DNA from: Vibrio parahaemolyticus
GTDB lineage: Bacteria > Pseudomonadota > Gammaproteobacteria > Enterobacterales > Vibrionaceae
Length of the DNA stretch: 64,000 bases
Direction: 5' to 3'
Assembly: GCF_900460535.1 (NCBI RefSeq)
Contig: NZ_UHIL01000001.1
Span: forward strand, 992,001-1,056,000
The translations under genes were made by a program, and so were the position numbers. The notes under the pieces are model-generated. The model ran no database searches. It had not been told where the DNA came from and was given only the letters and a program-made list of their open reading frames with translations. Positions 40,797-49,557 of the stretch are shown here, one piece after another (position 1 is the first letter of the stretch; each line of letters opens with the position of its first letter).

Positions 40797-41336
40797 AACG
40801 ATCACCCTCTACGTTTAAGACTTTATTACGCCTGTTACCCAAAGTTTGTGTATTTGGCGTGCTAAGTGCTCAAACAAAAACATGTCTCACTACCTTAATA
40901 CCGCTCACACATACCGCAGTAAATGGTGTCTCCCATTGTGTGCCCAACCGTGCTGGAACAAGCTCTACCTTTGGTGTGGTGAGGACCAACTCAGTTATCA
41001 ATAAAACGGTAGGAAAGACTTTTCTACTTACCTAAAATATAAGCATTTACCTTTATGCTTATGGATTAAGTATGTATAGGGAGTTGGAAAGATCAAAAAT
41101 TAATTCAACACTGTTTTATTTTTTATATTGAAATTAGATTGAAAATGACAGGAAGCAGTGAACTATCTTTTTGATTAATTCTTAGTTGATGAATATCAAT
41201 AGGATTTACAAGATGGAATTTAATAATATTTATATTACTTATTTTTTAAGGACAAATTGAATAACACGATGAAATAAAAAGAATTGAGAGAAAAGAAAGT
41301 AATGAAGCAGTCTTTACTTCATTACTTTGACATAAA
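40797..41336. other. Gap between the small exported gene and nfeD
   Basis: About 540 bases without a recognised gene. It holds the promoter region of the small exported gene and, at 41298-41330, a terminator. Between 40830 and 41020 the base composition is less AT-rich than the rest and could be transcribed RNA, but no known riboswitch or RNA family was recognised. Confidence 0.4.
41298..41330 (-). terminator. Terminator of qmcA-nfeD
   Basis: AAAGTAATGAAG / CTTCATTACTTT stem with a 9-base loop, seven bases beyond the nfeD stop. Confidence 0.8.
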
Positions 41337-41798
41337 TTACTCAGAAATAGGCTCCACAATGAGGATTATTCCATCGATCGCGACGATTTTTACACGAGTA
41401 CCAGCTCGGATATTTTGCTCACACTGTGCAGACCAGGTGGTATCGGCGATGCGAATTCTGTTTAACCCAATTGAAAAATCTTCCTCAAGTATCACGCTGC
41501 GGCCAATCAACTGCTTGTACTTTTGGTTGAGATCTCTTGTTTGATCATCTTGTTTGTCTCTTGACCACTGGCGTCGCCACCATAACCAAGTTGTCAGCAA
41601 ACTGAAAGTCGCGAAAGATAACCATTGAAGTTGCCAGCCGAAAGGGAGCACTGCCAATAACGCTCCCACGAATAACGCCGATAACCCCAACCACAGAAAG
41701 TAACCCGCTGTACCAAGTAGCTCAACGGCAAGCAGCACAAAGCCGAATGCAAGCCAGTGCCAAAATGTTATGCCATCAAGCAGGTTGAACAAGTCCAT
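41337..41798 (-). CDS. NfeD-family membrane protein (YbbJ-like)
   Basis: A 153-residue protein with two or three hydrophobic helices at about residues 10-75 and a C-terminal OB-fold domain (about 95-150) with LIGRSVILEEDF and RVKIVAIDGIILIVEP. NfeD proteins partner with the SPFH protein next to them. It starts 9 bp after qmcA, so the two form an operon, as in the E. coli qmcA-ybbJ pair. Confidence 0.9.
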   Translation of the reverse strand: MDLFNLLDGITFWHWLAFGFVLLAVELLGTAGYFLWLGLSALFVGALLAVLPFGWQLQWLSFATFSLLTTWLWWRRQWSRDKQDDQTRDLNQKYKQLIGRSVILEEDFSIGLNRIRIADTTWSAQCEQNIRAGTRVKIVAIDGIILIVEPISE

Positions 41799-41807
41799 AA
41801 CTGGGTC

Positions 41808-42725
41808 CTAATCTTTATTTTGTTGTTTAAACATTTCTGCGATGCCCGCAACAGAGCCCATGAGTCCGGTTGCTTCCAAAGGTAGCATAATGATTTTTCC
41901 GTTTTCAGCTTGACCAATACTCTTGAGAGCTTCTGTGTAGCCTTGCGCGATGAAGTAATTAACGGCTTGCATATCGCCTTTTGCGATGGCTTCGGAAACC
42001 ATGTAAGTCGCTTTTGCTTCCGCTTGAGCAGCACGCTCACGCGCTTCAGCATGGAGGATAGCAGACTGTTTTTCACCTTCTGCTTTTAAAATCTGCGATT
42101 GTTTGTGACCTTCTGCTTTGAGGATTTCTGCCTGACGGACACCTTCAGCCTCGAGAATTTCAGCACGTTTATTACGCTCTGCTTTCATCTGGGCGTTCAT
42201 TGCAGCAGTTAGATCGGCTGGTGGCTGAACATCTTTTATTTCAATACGCGTGACTTTTACACCCCAAGGGTTTGTTGCTTGGTCCACGATCGCTAGCAGC
42301 TTGGTATTGATCATGTCACGTTGGCTCAGCATTTCATCGAGTTCCATCGAGCCAAGTACGGTACGAATATTCGTTAGCGTTAGATTACGAATCGCGTGTT
42401 CTAAATCGTTTACTTCGTAAGCCGCCTTAGCCGCATCGATAACTTGAACGAAACCAACTGCATCGATCACCACGTTTGCGTTATCTTTTGAAATGACCTC
42501 TTGTGCTGGAATATCAAGCACACGTTCCATCATATTTACTTTTTGACCAATTTTATCAACGAATGGAATGATCAAGTTTAAGCCCGGCTTTAATGTGTGG
42601 GTGTAGCGTCCAAAGCGTTCAACTGTCCAGTTGTTTCCTTGTGGAACCGTTTTGATGGCTGAAGACAAGATAACGACAGCGAGGACGACGAAAATACCGA
42701 TAGTGATCAGTGAATCGATAGGCAT
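41808..42725 (-). CDS. qmcA: SPFH/Band-7 membrane protein QmcA
   Basis: A 305-residue inner-membrane stomatin-like protein with an N-terminal transmembrane helix (residues 5-24), the SPFH domain (about 25-180) containing [20 protein letters not shown] and [12 protein letters not shown], and a C-terminal Ala/Glu-rich coiled coil with [21 protein letters not shown]. coli QmcA is linked to FtsH-related membrane quality control; the same role is inferred. Confidence 0.92.
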   Translation of the reverse strand: MPIDSLITIGIFVVLAVVILSSAIKTVPQGNNWTVERFGRYTHTLKPGLNLIIPFVDKIGQKVNMMERVLDIPAQEVISKDNANVVIDAVGFVQVIDAAKAAYEVNDLEHAIRNLTLTNIRTVLGSMELDEMLSQRDMINTKLLAIVDQATNPWGVKVTRIEIKDVQPPADLTAAMNAQMKAERNKRAEILEAEGVRQAEILKAEGHKQSQILKAEGEKQSAILHAEARERAAQAEAKATYMVSEAIAKGDMQAVNYFIAQGYTEALKSIGQAENGKIIMLPLEATGLMGSVAGIAEMFKQQNKD

Positions 42726-42834
42726 GATTTATTCCCTTGAGTGCATAATAACTGATTCATTTTCACGCATTTTTGGGTTGTAGACAATCGAAGATATTGA
42801 GAAGAAACGATAGCGGGGCGATTTTAGGTAAAAC

Positions 42835-42857
42835 AAAGGCCGGATTTCCGGCCTTTA
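42835..42857 (-). terminator. Terminator of cnoX
   Basis: AAAGGCCGG / CCGGCCTTT stem with a short loop, 30 bases after the cnoX stop; the minus-strand tail is GTTTTACC. Confidence 0.85.
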
Positions 42858-42885
42858 TTGTCTTATTTTTAGAAGAACTCTGGGT

Positions 42886-43740
42886 TTAGTACAAGATGGA
42901 GTACAGCTGGCGACGATATTTACTTGCAATAGCGTTGCCTTGTCCTAAGGCGCTTAGGATATCCATAAAGGTCTTCTTCACTTCGCCATCTTGCGCGCCT
43001 AGGTTTACTTTTAAAATGTTCCAAAGTAGCTCTAGCGCTTCTTCATCACGACCCACTTGGTTGTATTGTACTGCTAGCTCACATGCCAATTCGAAATTGT
43101 CTGGGTTAGCTGCCAACTCTTGTTCCAAGCGCTTTAATTCTGGACTTTCAGCCGCTTGCTGATGCAGTTCCAGTTTCGCGATTAAGCTTTTGTAAGAGTT
43201 GTCTTGATACTCCAGTGGGATGGTTGCTAACAACTCTTGTGCTAATTCGAATTGTTTGGTTTCTAGCAAACAATCGGCTTTCGCTAATTTTACATCACCG
43301 CGTGATTGCAGTTCATCTGACAGCGTTTGAATGACGTTCAGAGCTTGTGCATGTTCGCCTTGTTGAAGCAGTTCGCTTACTTGCTTCAATAGTTGCTCGT
43401 CAGGGCTTGGCAAATGTTTTTGTAGCATTGCGCCAATCGCTTCGATTGGTTGAGGCCCTCCTAAGCCATCGACCGCTTGTCCATTAACAAACAACGCGAT
43501 TGTTGGCAGTACTTGCACACCAAATTGGGAAGCAAGCGCTGGTTGATCTTCACAGTTCAGCAGAGCCAATGTAAAAGCACCATTGTACTGTTGAGTGAGA
43601 GCTTGCAACTCAGGTAGCACTTGTGCGCTTTCTGGTTGAGCGTTGGCCCAAAAATGAATCAGAACGGGCGTGTTCATTGATCCTTCAAGCACTTCTCTAA
43701 AATTCTGTTCTGTTAACTCAACGATAAATGGGGATTGCAT
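42886..43740 (-). CDS. cnoX: Chaperedoxin CnoX (YbbN-like), without CxxC
   Basis: A 284-residue cytoplasmic protein with an N-terminal thioredoxin fold (about 5-110) and C-terminal TPR repeats (about 115-284). In E. coli it protects proteins from oxidative aggregation and works with GroEL. At the site of the thioredoxin CxxC this protein has Gln35-Pro-Glu-Ser38 in FWANAQPES, so both cysteines are missing and no dithiol chemistry is possible; the E. coli protein keeps one. It lies upstream of qmcA-nfeD on the same strand, separated by a terminator, in the same neighbourhood as in E. coli. Confidence 0.92.
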   Translation of the reverse strand: MQSPFIVELTEQNFREVLEGSMNTPVLIHFWANAQPESAQVLPELQALTQQYNGAFTLALLNCEDQPALASQFGVQVLPTIALFVNGQAVDGLGGPQPIEAIGAMLQKHLPSPDEQLLKQVSELLQQGEHAQALNVIQTLSDELQSRGDVKLAKADCLLETKQFELAQELLATIPLEYQDNSYKSLIAKLELHQQAAESPELKRLEQELAANPDNFELACELAVQYNQVGRDEEALELLWNILKVNLGAQDGEVKKTFMDILSALGQGNAIASKYRRQLYSILY

Positions 43741-43822
43741 CTGAGTGTCCTTGCTTTTAATTCAGGTCGATGTCTGTAGATATGGAGCTAATTGAATGGA
43801 AAATCAAGCGGGTCGAGCATAT

Positions 43823-43855
43823 TAGGAAAAACGCTGCCGAAGCAGCGTTATCCTA
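43823..43855 (-). terminator. Minus-strand terminator downstream of the 21-residue ORF
   Basis: AACGCTGC / GCAGCGTT stem with loop CGAA; read on the minus strand it is followed by TTTTTCC. It lies 80 bases after the small ORF and 330 after the YbbO-like gene. Confidence 0.75.
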
Positions 43856-43933
43856 TTTGCAAGCGAAAGTGCAATTAAATTGGTAGTTCTCGCACGTTAG
43901 ATAGCAGAGCATGGCATCGTGCAAGGTGTGGTA

Positions 43934-43999
43934 TCAAAATAGGATGAACATCGTCAACACTACACCCACACTAAGCCAGTTCAGCTGATTTAATGTCAT
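43934..43999 (-). CDS. Possible 21-residue single-helix membrane peptide
   Basis: A 22-codon frame (with stop TGA) from the ATG at 43997-43999, preceded by GCGAGG six bases upstream. The product begins MTLNQLNWLS and continues as an uninterrupted hydrophobic stretch VGVVLTMFILF, as in small inner-membrane proteins. A terminator lies just downstream on the same strand, so the segment looks like an independent small gene. No family is recognised. Chance occurrence cannot be excluded for so short a frame. Confidence 0.45.
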   Translation of the reverse strand: MTLNQLNWLSVGVVLTMFILF

Positions 44000-44188
44000 T
44001 GTTGCCTCGCATTCGTACAAAACATACTGGGTGGCGATACCAAATCTTTTTAAGTTCAAAATCTTAAGAGGAAGTCTTAATTGATAAACTTAATAAGAAA
44101 TTGATTCGAGCGCGTGAGGTTTTTTTAACCTACGTGCTCATAATGACATCACATTGTTACGATGAAATTACATTACGACAAAATATTT

Positions 44189-45016
44189 CTATGCAGCTTG
44201 TCGCAAAATTTTATCGAGGACACGAGTGGGTAATAATCGTTTCAAAATCGCAAACAACTTGGTTGGTGTCGTAATGCGATAGCGAATTTTAGGTTTATTG
44301 CTGGTTAGTGCGTGAAGAACGGGTTCGATACAAGCTTCTGCCGGCAGCACGAATCGATTATTCGATTTATCGTTATCTAAACGCTTTTTCTGTCCTTCAT
44401 ACGCGATACGGTGAGGGCTTGAATCTACGTCAATCCATTGCTCAAAAGCGTGCAGAGCGTTGTGTCTAAATTGCGTTTCAATGGGGCCGGGCTCTATCAA
44501 CGCCACTTTGATGTTGGTATCAGCAAGTTCGAGCCGTAATGTATCTGTCCACCCTTCTAGGGCAAACTTTGAGGCGTTGTACGCCCCACGATACTTCATT
44601 GCGGCAAAACCCAAGACGGAACTGTTTTGAATAATGCGTCCTTCACCCTGAGCACGCATAGTGGGTAGCACCTCTTGAACCAATTGGTGCCAACCAAAAA
44701 AGTTGGTTTGAAATTGCGCTTTCAATGCTTCGGTAGGCAGATCTTCTAATGCACCGGGCTGACCATATGCGCCGTTATTGAACAGGGCATAAAGCTGGCC
44801 TTGAGCCAATTCAATCGCTTGTTTTGCGCCACTAGTGATGCTTATTGGGTCGTCGAGGTCGAGCTGGATACAGGTTAACCCTTCTGATTGGAGTCGTTGA
44901 ACGTCATCAAGCTTTCTACAAGAGGCGATGACGTTAAAGCCTTGTTTATGGAGTGCATGAGCACAAACGTACCCGATGCCCGTTGAGCAACCCGTAATGA
45001 GGATGGATTTATTCAT
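44189..45016 (-). CDS. Short-chain dehydrogenase, YbbO-like
   Basis: A 275-residue NAD(P)-dependent oxidoreductase of the classical SDR type. The cofactor motif TGCSTGIG is at residues 8-15, NNGAYG near 80, the catalytic Ser near 133 (NSSVLG) and YNASK near 146-150. The resemblance to E. coli YbbO, an aldehyde-reducing SDR, rests on this motif pattern and on the location near cnoX and qmcA, as in E. coli. It is 38 bp after the epimerase gene on the same strand and likely co-transcribed. Confidence 0.85.
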   Translation of the reverse strand: MNKSILITGCSTGIGYVCAHALHKQGFNVIASCRKLDDVQRLQSEGLTCIQLDLDDPISITSGAKQAIELAQGQLYALFNNGAYGQPGALEDLPTEALKAQFQTNFFGWHQLVQEVLPTMRAQGEGRIIQNSSVLGFAAMKYRGAYNASKFALEGWTDTLRLELADTNIKVALIEPGPIETQFRHNALHAFEQWIDVDSSPHRIAYEGQKKRLDNDKSNNRFVLPAEACIEPVLHALTSNKPKIRYRITTPTKLFAILKRLLPTRVLDKILRQAA

Positions 45017-45054
45017 GTGTTAGCTTAATGCGAGAGACAGATAAGCTTTATCAT

Positions 45055-45972
45055 TCAACAGCTTCTATCTTGAAGCAAGTGCTTCAGTGCTGGTTCTATT
45101 CTTGAATAACTAAATTTAAAGCCGAGCTCGGTGAGTTTCTTAGGTTTGGCTCGCATACTGTCAAACAACAAACATGCTGATTCTCCCATCGCCAATGCCA
45201 TGACCCATTTAGGTGTGAATAGAATATGAGGACGTTTGAGTGTTTTCGCTAACGTGCGGCTAAATATCCGGTTAGTCACAGGGTGAGGAGCGCACATGTT
45301 GAAGGCACCATGCGCGTGAGGGGTTTCAAGCAGGTACATAATGGCACGAACCATATCGAGGATATGAATCCAAGGCATGTATTGATTGCCATTGCCAAGC
45401 GGTCCGCCTAACCCCAATTTGTAAGGCAAGAGCATTTTCGCGAGTGCTCCGCCATTAAGCCCGAGTACGACGCCTGTCCGGAGAAAGCAAACGCGGGTTT
45501 GTTCGGACTCGGCTCGTTTGGCGATTTGTTCCCACTTGGCGCAAACCATATGCGGGAAATCGTCGTTATTCACATGAAGACACTCATCGAACGGATGATC
45601 CTGCTGGTCGCCGTAATAACCGACAGCAGATCCACTAAGAAACACAGAAGGCGGTTCGGTACTGGCGTGAATCAGCTCAACAATTTGCTCGGTAATTTTC
45701 CAGCGACTGTCGCAAATTTTCTCTTTTTGCTGCTCCGTCCAACGCTTGTCTGCGATTGGTTCTCCTGCGAGGTTGATGACGGCATCTATGTTGTTGAGAT
45801 CGGCGAGTTCATCAAGAGAAGCAAGGTACTCGATATTACCTAAATCAGCGTACTGCAAGTGCTGTTTGGCTTGGTCTGGCGATCGGGTCAGTAACACTAT
45901 CTGATGAGTGGTGAGCAGTTTGAGTAACTCAGACCCTATAAACCCAGTTCCACCTGTAAGTAATATCTTCAT
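45055..45972 (-). CDS. TIGR01777-family NAD-dependent epimerase, YfcH-like
   Basis: A 305-residue extended-SDR protein. It begins MKILLTGGTGFIGSELLKLL, the Rossmann nucleotide-binding motif, and has VINLAGEPIADKRWT and SGSAVGYYGDQ as in the YfcH/TIGR01777 family, plus the C-terminal DUF1731 region (LLQDRS end). The substrate is unknown; a link to division or nucleotide sugars has been suggested for relatives but is not evident here. Confidence 0.88.
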   Translation of the reverse strand: MKILLTGGTGFIGSELLKLLTTHQIVLLTRSPDQAKQHLQYADLGNIEYLASLDELADLNNIDAVINLAGEPIADKRWTEQQKEKICDSRWKITEQIVELIHASTEPPSVFLSGSAVGYYGDQQDHPFDECLHVNNDDFPHMVCAKWEQIAKRAESEQTRVCFLRTGVVLGLNGGALAKMLLPYKLGLGGPLGNGNQYMPWIHILDMVRAIMYLLETPHAHGAFNMCAPHPVTNRIFSRTLAKTLKRPHILFTPKWVMALAMGESACLLFDSMRAKPKKLTELGFKFSYSRIEPALKHLLQDRSC

Positions 45973-46257
45973 AGCATCTCTTTGAATGTCAATATATTAG
46001 AACATTATAGTCGTTTTGCGCCTCGCTTGATCAGTTCAGCGCTGCTTATCATGCGTTCTTCCATCTTTCAGATAAATTTTCGTGGTGGCTCATCCAGTTC
46101 ACATATTAGGAAAATGTAACCAAATGTTAGTGGTGACATAAGGTTGTTCACGTTTGTGAGTAGAAATTTATGCCACACTGAGAGTAGATGATAAGGATAT
46201 CACTGGACAGGTCTCGCCTTCAGAGCCAATAACTTGTTCGTCAAAGGGAGGATTTGC
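45973..46257. other. Divergent gap between yfcH-like gene and the DUF1538 operon
   Basis: 285 bases with no gene. It should carry the promoters of both units. A very good ribosome site AAAGGGAGG precedes the first DUF1538 gene. Confidence 0.4.
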
Positions 46258-46992
46258 ATGGAAGCACTCACTGCTTTGTTCCGCGCTCTGTTTAACAGTG
46301 CCCGCGATCTTCTTCCTATTGTGATTGTTATTACCTTCTTCCAATTGGTGGTTCTGCAAGAGCCTTTACCTAACTTGGTCTCGATTCTTTTTGGTTTGTT
46401 GTTGGTCATTTTAGGCCTGACGTTTTTTATTTTCGGGCTAGAACTCGGCTTGTTCCCCATTGGCGAAAATATGGCACAAGCCTTTGCTCGAAAGGGCAGT
46501 GTGTTTTGGTTATTGATTTTTGCGTTTTGCTTGGGGTTTGGAACCACTATCGCAGAGCCAGCATTGACTGCTGTTGCAGAAGAGGCCTCAGAGGTGGCGG
46601 CTGAAGGCGGGATGATCCCCAATTCCGAACAATCCATGACGGAGTATGGCGTTGGCCTGCGGATAACGGTGGCTTTTTCTGTTGGGATTGCGATTGTGAT
46701 TGGGGTGCTGCGCATCTTAAAAGGGTGGCCAATTCATTACATGATCATCGGTGGTTATGTTGGCGTTGTGACTCTTACTTGGTTTGCGCCAGAGTCGATC
46801 ATCGGCGTTGCTTACGACTCGGGTGGCGTGACCACGTCAACGATTACCGTCCCTTTGGTGACGGCATTAGGTGTGGGGTTAGCTTCGGCCATTAAAGGGC
46901 GTAACCCTATGGTGGATGGTTTTGGGTTGATTGCGTTTGCCTCTTTACTGCCAATGATGTTTGTCATGATTTATGGGATGGCCGTTACATGA
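46258..46992 (+). CDS. DUF1538 membrane protein, first subunit (UmpA-like)
   Basis: A 244-residue inner-membrane protein with about six to seven hydrophobic segments. The start is the ATG at 46258 (MEALTALFR) with the site GGGAGG. The DUF1538 motifs are [36 protein letters not shown] and [18 protein letters not shown], all polar or Gly-rich residues likely in the translocation path. From memory, a DUF1538 pair in Halomonas (UmpAB) was reported as a two-subunit Na+/H+ antiporter; the same role here is inferred. Its stop overlaps the next start (ATGA). Confidence 0.85.
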   Translation: MEALTALFRALFNSARDLLPIVIVITFFQLVVLQEPLPNLVSILFGLLLVILGLTFFIFGLELGLFPIGENMAQAFARKGSVFWLLIFAFCLGFGTTIAEPALTAVAEEASEVAAEGGMIPNSEQSMTEYGVGLRITVAFSVGIAIVIGVLRILKGWPIHYMIIGGYVGVVTLTWFAPESIIGVAYDSGGVTTSTITVPLVTALGVGLASAIKGRNPMVDGFGLIAFASLLPMMFVMIYGMAVT

Positions 46993-47780
46993 TTTCATTC
47001 GAACATTTCTTAGATACGTTGCTGTCCACCATTCGTGATGTGATCCCGATTGCGGCGATTATTTTTGGCTTTCAATTGGCTGTGCTGCGCCGCCCAGTGA
47101 ATAACCTCAAAAAAGTGTTGCTCGGTTTTGCGTATGTCATTGTTGGGTTATCGTTGTTTTTACTCGGTTTGGAGATGGCATTGTTTCCGTTGGGCGAAAC
47201 AATGGCGGTGCAGTTGACCGCTCCTGAATTCGTCCGAGAGTTTAAAGTCTCTATTGGGCAGGCGTTAGAGTGGGTCGACTATTATTGGGTGTACACCTTT
47301 GCTTTTTTTATCGGCTTTAGTACGACCATTGCTGAGCCATCTTTGATTGCAGTGGCCATCAAAGCCAATCAAGTGTCTGGTGGCAGTATTAGTGTAAATG
47401 GCTTACGAGTTGCGGTTGCTTTAGGCGTAGCGATAGGTATCGCGCTTGGCAGCTATCGTATTGTGGTGGGCGACCCGATTCATTACTACATCATTGCGGG
47501 GTATATCGTCGTGGTGATTCAAACCTTTTATGCGCCTAAGTTGATCATTCCACTTGCCTACGATTCAGGTGGTGTCACCACCTCTACCGTGACAGTGCCT
47601 TTAGTGACGGCGCTTGGGCTGGGACTAGCGTCAACTGTGCCAGGCAGGAATCCGATGATTGATGGCTTTGGGCTTATCGCCTTCGCCAGTTTGTTTCCAA
47701 TGATATCCGTAATGGGGTATGCGCAAATTACTCAGTGGCTTAATAAAGACACCTCGGAGGACGAAGAAAATGCGCTTTAA
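46989..47780 (+). CDS. DUF1538 membrane protein, second subunit (UmpB-like)
   Basis: A 263-residue paralogue of the preceding gene, again multi-spanning, with [40 protein letters not shown] and [20 protein letters not shown]. The two proteins share the same motifs in the same order, suggesting duplication and a heteromeric transporter. It overlaps the upstream gene by 4 bp and the downstream PII-like gene by 11 bp, so translation is likely coupled. Confidence 0.85.
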   Translation: MISFEHFLDTLLSTIRDVIPIAAIIFGFQLAVLRRPVNNLKKVLLGFAYVIVGLSLFLLGLEMALFPLGETMAVQLTAPEFVREFKVSIGQALEWVDYYWVYTFAFFIGFSTTIAEPSLIAVAIKANQVSGGSISVNGLRVAVALGVAIGIALGSYRIVVGDPIHYYIIAGYIVVVIQTFYAPKLIIPLAYDSGGVTTSTVTVPLVTALGLGLASTVPGRNPMIDGFGLIAFASLFPMISVMGYAQITQWLNKDTSEDEENAL

Positions 47781-48120
47781 ATTGATACTCGCGTTTGTTG
47801 AAGACAGCAAAACAGACAAGGTGCTCGATGCGGCTCGTGATGCAGGAGCAACGGGGGCGACCGTGATCAATAATGCTCGTGGTCAAGGTTTAAATCAGAA
47901 GCGGACGTTTTTTGGATTAACCCTAGAAGTACAAAAGGATGTTCTGCTTTTTGTGGTGGAAGAGCACCTTTCTCGGCACATACTTGAGACCATTAATGAA
48001 GTGGGAGAGTTTGACCGAGAGTCGGGGCAGGGGATTGCGATTCAAATTGATATCGAGGATGCCGTAGGTGTTGCGCATCAAGTCGAAACGTTGACCAAGG
48101 TGGTTGAGGATGAACTATGA
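47770..48120 (+). CDS. PII-like signalling protein of the DUF1538 operon
   Basis: A 116-residue protein of PII fold, starting at ATG 47770 ([20 protein letters not shown]) with the site CGGAGG inside the upstream gene. The N-terminal strand-helix, GATGATVINNARGQG, the RTFFGLTLEV segment in place of the T loop, and the C-terminal half with EHLSRHILETIN fit a diverged PII protein. It lacks the YRGAEY uridylylation tyrosine, so regulation by GlnD is unlikely. By analogy with PII-gated transporters, it may bind a nucleotide and gate the DUF1538 pair. Confidence 0.8.
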   Translation: MRFKLILAFVEDSKTDKVLDAARDAGATGATVINNARGQGLNQKRTFFGLTLEVQKDVLLFVVEEHLSRHILETINEVGEFDRESGQGIAIQIDIEDAVGVAHQVETLTKVVEDEL

Positions 48121-48524
48121 GTAATCAAACGATAGTACGAGTAAGGGATGTCATGGCTGCTACTTACGTTATGGTAGATGGACTGATGACCGTATACGAA
48201 GGCATTACTCTAGCAAAGAAGTATCAAGTGAAAGCGCTGGTGGTCAAAAAGCGCGATGACAACGACGAATACGGCATTGTGCTAATGAATGATATTGCGA
48301 AGAAAGTGTTGGCAAATAACCGTGCCCCTCAGCGCACCAATATCTACGAAATCATGACTAAGCCTGCTTTGTGTGTCGATCCTAATATGAACGTTAAATA
48401 CTGTGCTCGTCTGTTCGAGCGATTTGGGATCAGCCGCGCGCCCGTGATTGAAGATGGGGAAGTGATCGGCATGGTGAGTTACAACAATATCGTGATTAAT
48501 GGCATGGTCAGAGAGGACGGCTAA
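48117..48524 (+). CDS. CBS-pair protein of the DUF1538 operon
   Basis: A 135-residue protein consisting of two CBS motifs (about 8-65 and 78-132) with VRDVMAATYVMVDGLMTVYEG and FERFGISRAPVIEDGEVIGMVS. Stand-alone CBS pairs bind adenosine nucleotides and regulate channels and transporters. The start overlaps the PII stop by 4 bp, completing a four-gene coupled operon. A regulatory role on the membrane pair is inferred from context. Confidence 0.88.
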   Translation: MSNQTIVRVRDVMAATYVMVDGLMTVYEGITLAKKYQVKALVVKKRDDNDEYGIVLMNDIAKKVLANNRAPQRTNIYEIMTKPALCVDPNMNVKYCARLFERFGISRAPVIEDGEVIGMVSYNNIVINGMVREDG

Positions 48525-48666
48525 ACTGTGTAAGTAACATGCGTAATATTTTTCTCAAGTCAGCGACATGCGTCAATCTCTAAGATATTGATTATTAATG
48601 GTGTTGCATATATTTTCACAGGCGCTATTCTTTGTGCCCTAAGCATATAGTTGAGGAATTTAAATC

Positions 48667-48876
48667 ATGCCTTTAGTCTCTTGCCCTGTGTGTGAGAAAC
48701 AAATATCGAAACGTGCTCACACATGTCCAGGGTGTGGGGAACCGGACCCGTTACACCATTTAGCGAAGTCGAAGTTCATTTCGATGGTTTTTTGGACATT
48801 AGTTTTAGTCGGTGCTGGATATTTTGCTTGGTTCCATTTGCTACCAATGCTGATTGAGACTGTGCGTCATCAGTAA
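48667..48876 (+). CDS. Small zinc-ribbon membrane protein
   Basis: A 69-residue protein with an N-terminal zinc ribbon (CPVCEKQ...CPGCGEPD, cysteines at 7, 10, 20, 23) and one transmembrane helix at about residues 39-62. A GAGG ribosome site lies before the ATG. The function is unknown; zinc-ribbon plus helix proteins are common and poorly studied. It is 69 bp before yfcE and could be co-transcribed with it. Confidence 0.75.
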   Translation: MPLVSCPVCEKQISKRAHTCPGCGEPDPLHHLAKSKFISMVFWTLVLVGAGYFAWFHLLPMLIETVRHQ

Positions 48877-48945
48877 TCGGGAAGTCGGTTGAGCATACGT
48901 CAGAATGCCGTAGAATAGCCTCATACATTTTGAGGAGACAACGTC

Positions 48946-49491
48946 GTGAAACTATTTTTTGCCTCAGACCTGCATGGCTCTTTGCCAGCAACCGAAGAAA
49001 CCATCAAGTTATTCCTAGCATCAGGTGCAAAGCATTTGGTGCTGTTGGGTGACACGTTGAACCACGGACCACGCAACCCGATTCCGGAAGGGTATAACCC
49101 GCCCCAAGTGGCGGAGCTTCTCAACCAATACAGTCAGCAAATCATTTCCGTACGCGGTAACTGTGACAGCGAAGTAGATCAAATGCTGCTGAACTTCCCA
49201 ATGATGATGGATTACGCATGGGTATTGCTAGAGTCTGGTAAGCGAATCTTTCTGACGCATGGCCATTTGTACAACAGCGATAAAAGACCACCTTTGCGAG
49301 AGGGTGACATCATCGCTCATGGTCATACGCATGTTCCCGTAGCCGAAATGAAAGAGGGGGTGGTGATCTTTAACCCCGGTTCAATGACCTTCCCGCGTAA
49401 CGGTTTACCAAGAAGCTTTGGATTACTGGATGGGAATACGCTCAGTGTTCAAACGCCAGAAGGTGAAGTGCTGGCGCAGACGACGATTTAA
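48946..49491 (+). CDS. yfcE: Phosphodiesterase YfcE
   Basis: A 181-residue calcineurin-type metallophosphoesterase. Metal-binding motifs are visible: FASDLHGS, LLGDTLNHGPRN, VRGNCDSEVDQ, LTHGHLY and HGHTHVP. E. coli YfcE cleaves phosphodiester substrates in vitro; its physiological substrate is unknown. It stands alone, ending at a terminator shared with the convergent rdx-type gene. Confidence 0.93.
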   Translation: MKLFFASDLHGSLPATEETIKLFLASGAKHLVLLGDTLNHGPRNPIPEGYNPPQVAELLNQYSQQIISVRGNCDSEVDQMLLNFPMMMDYAWVLLESGKRIFLTHGHLYNSDKRPPLREGDIIAHGHTHVPVAEMKEGVVIFNPGSMTFPRNGLPRSFGLLDGNTLSVQTPEGEVLAQTTI

Positions 49492-49527
49492 CGACCAACT
49501 AAGGTTAGTCGCTACGAAAATGATTTA

Positions 49528-49557
49528 AATAAGGGAACCGAGTGTTCCCTTATTTTG
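49528..49557. terminator. Terminator overlapping the 3' end of the rdx-type gene
   Basis: AAATAAGGGAAC / GTTCCCTTATTTT stem with a 5-base loop. The stop codon of the convergent SelT/W/H-like gene (49550-49552) is inside the right arm, so the hairpin serves both directions. Confidence 0.88.

Larger units (their letters stand above)
43741..44188. other. Gap between cnoX and the YbbO-like gene
   Basis: About 450 bases holding the cnoX promoter, a minus-strand terminator (43823-43855) and a possible 21-residue membrane peptide gene (43934-43999). The remaining 190 bases next to the YbbO-like stop show nothing recognisable. Confidence 0.5.

Noticed and set aside
41284..41544. 86-codon plus-strand frame at the end of nfeD
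   Set aside because: Antisense to nfeD and its terminator, whose coding sequence is clear.
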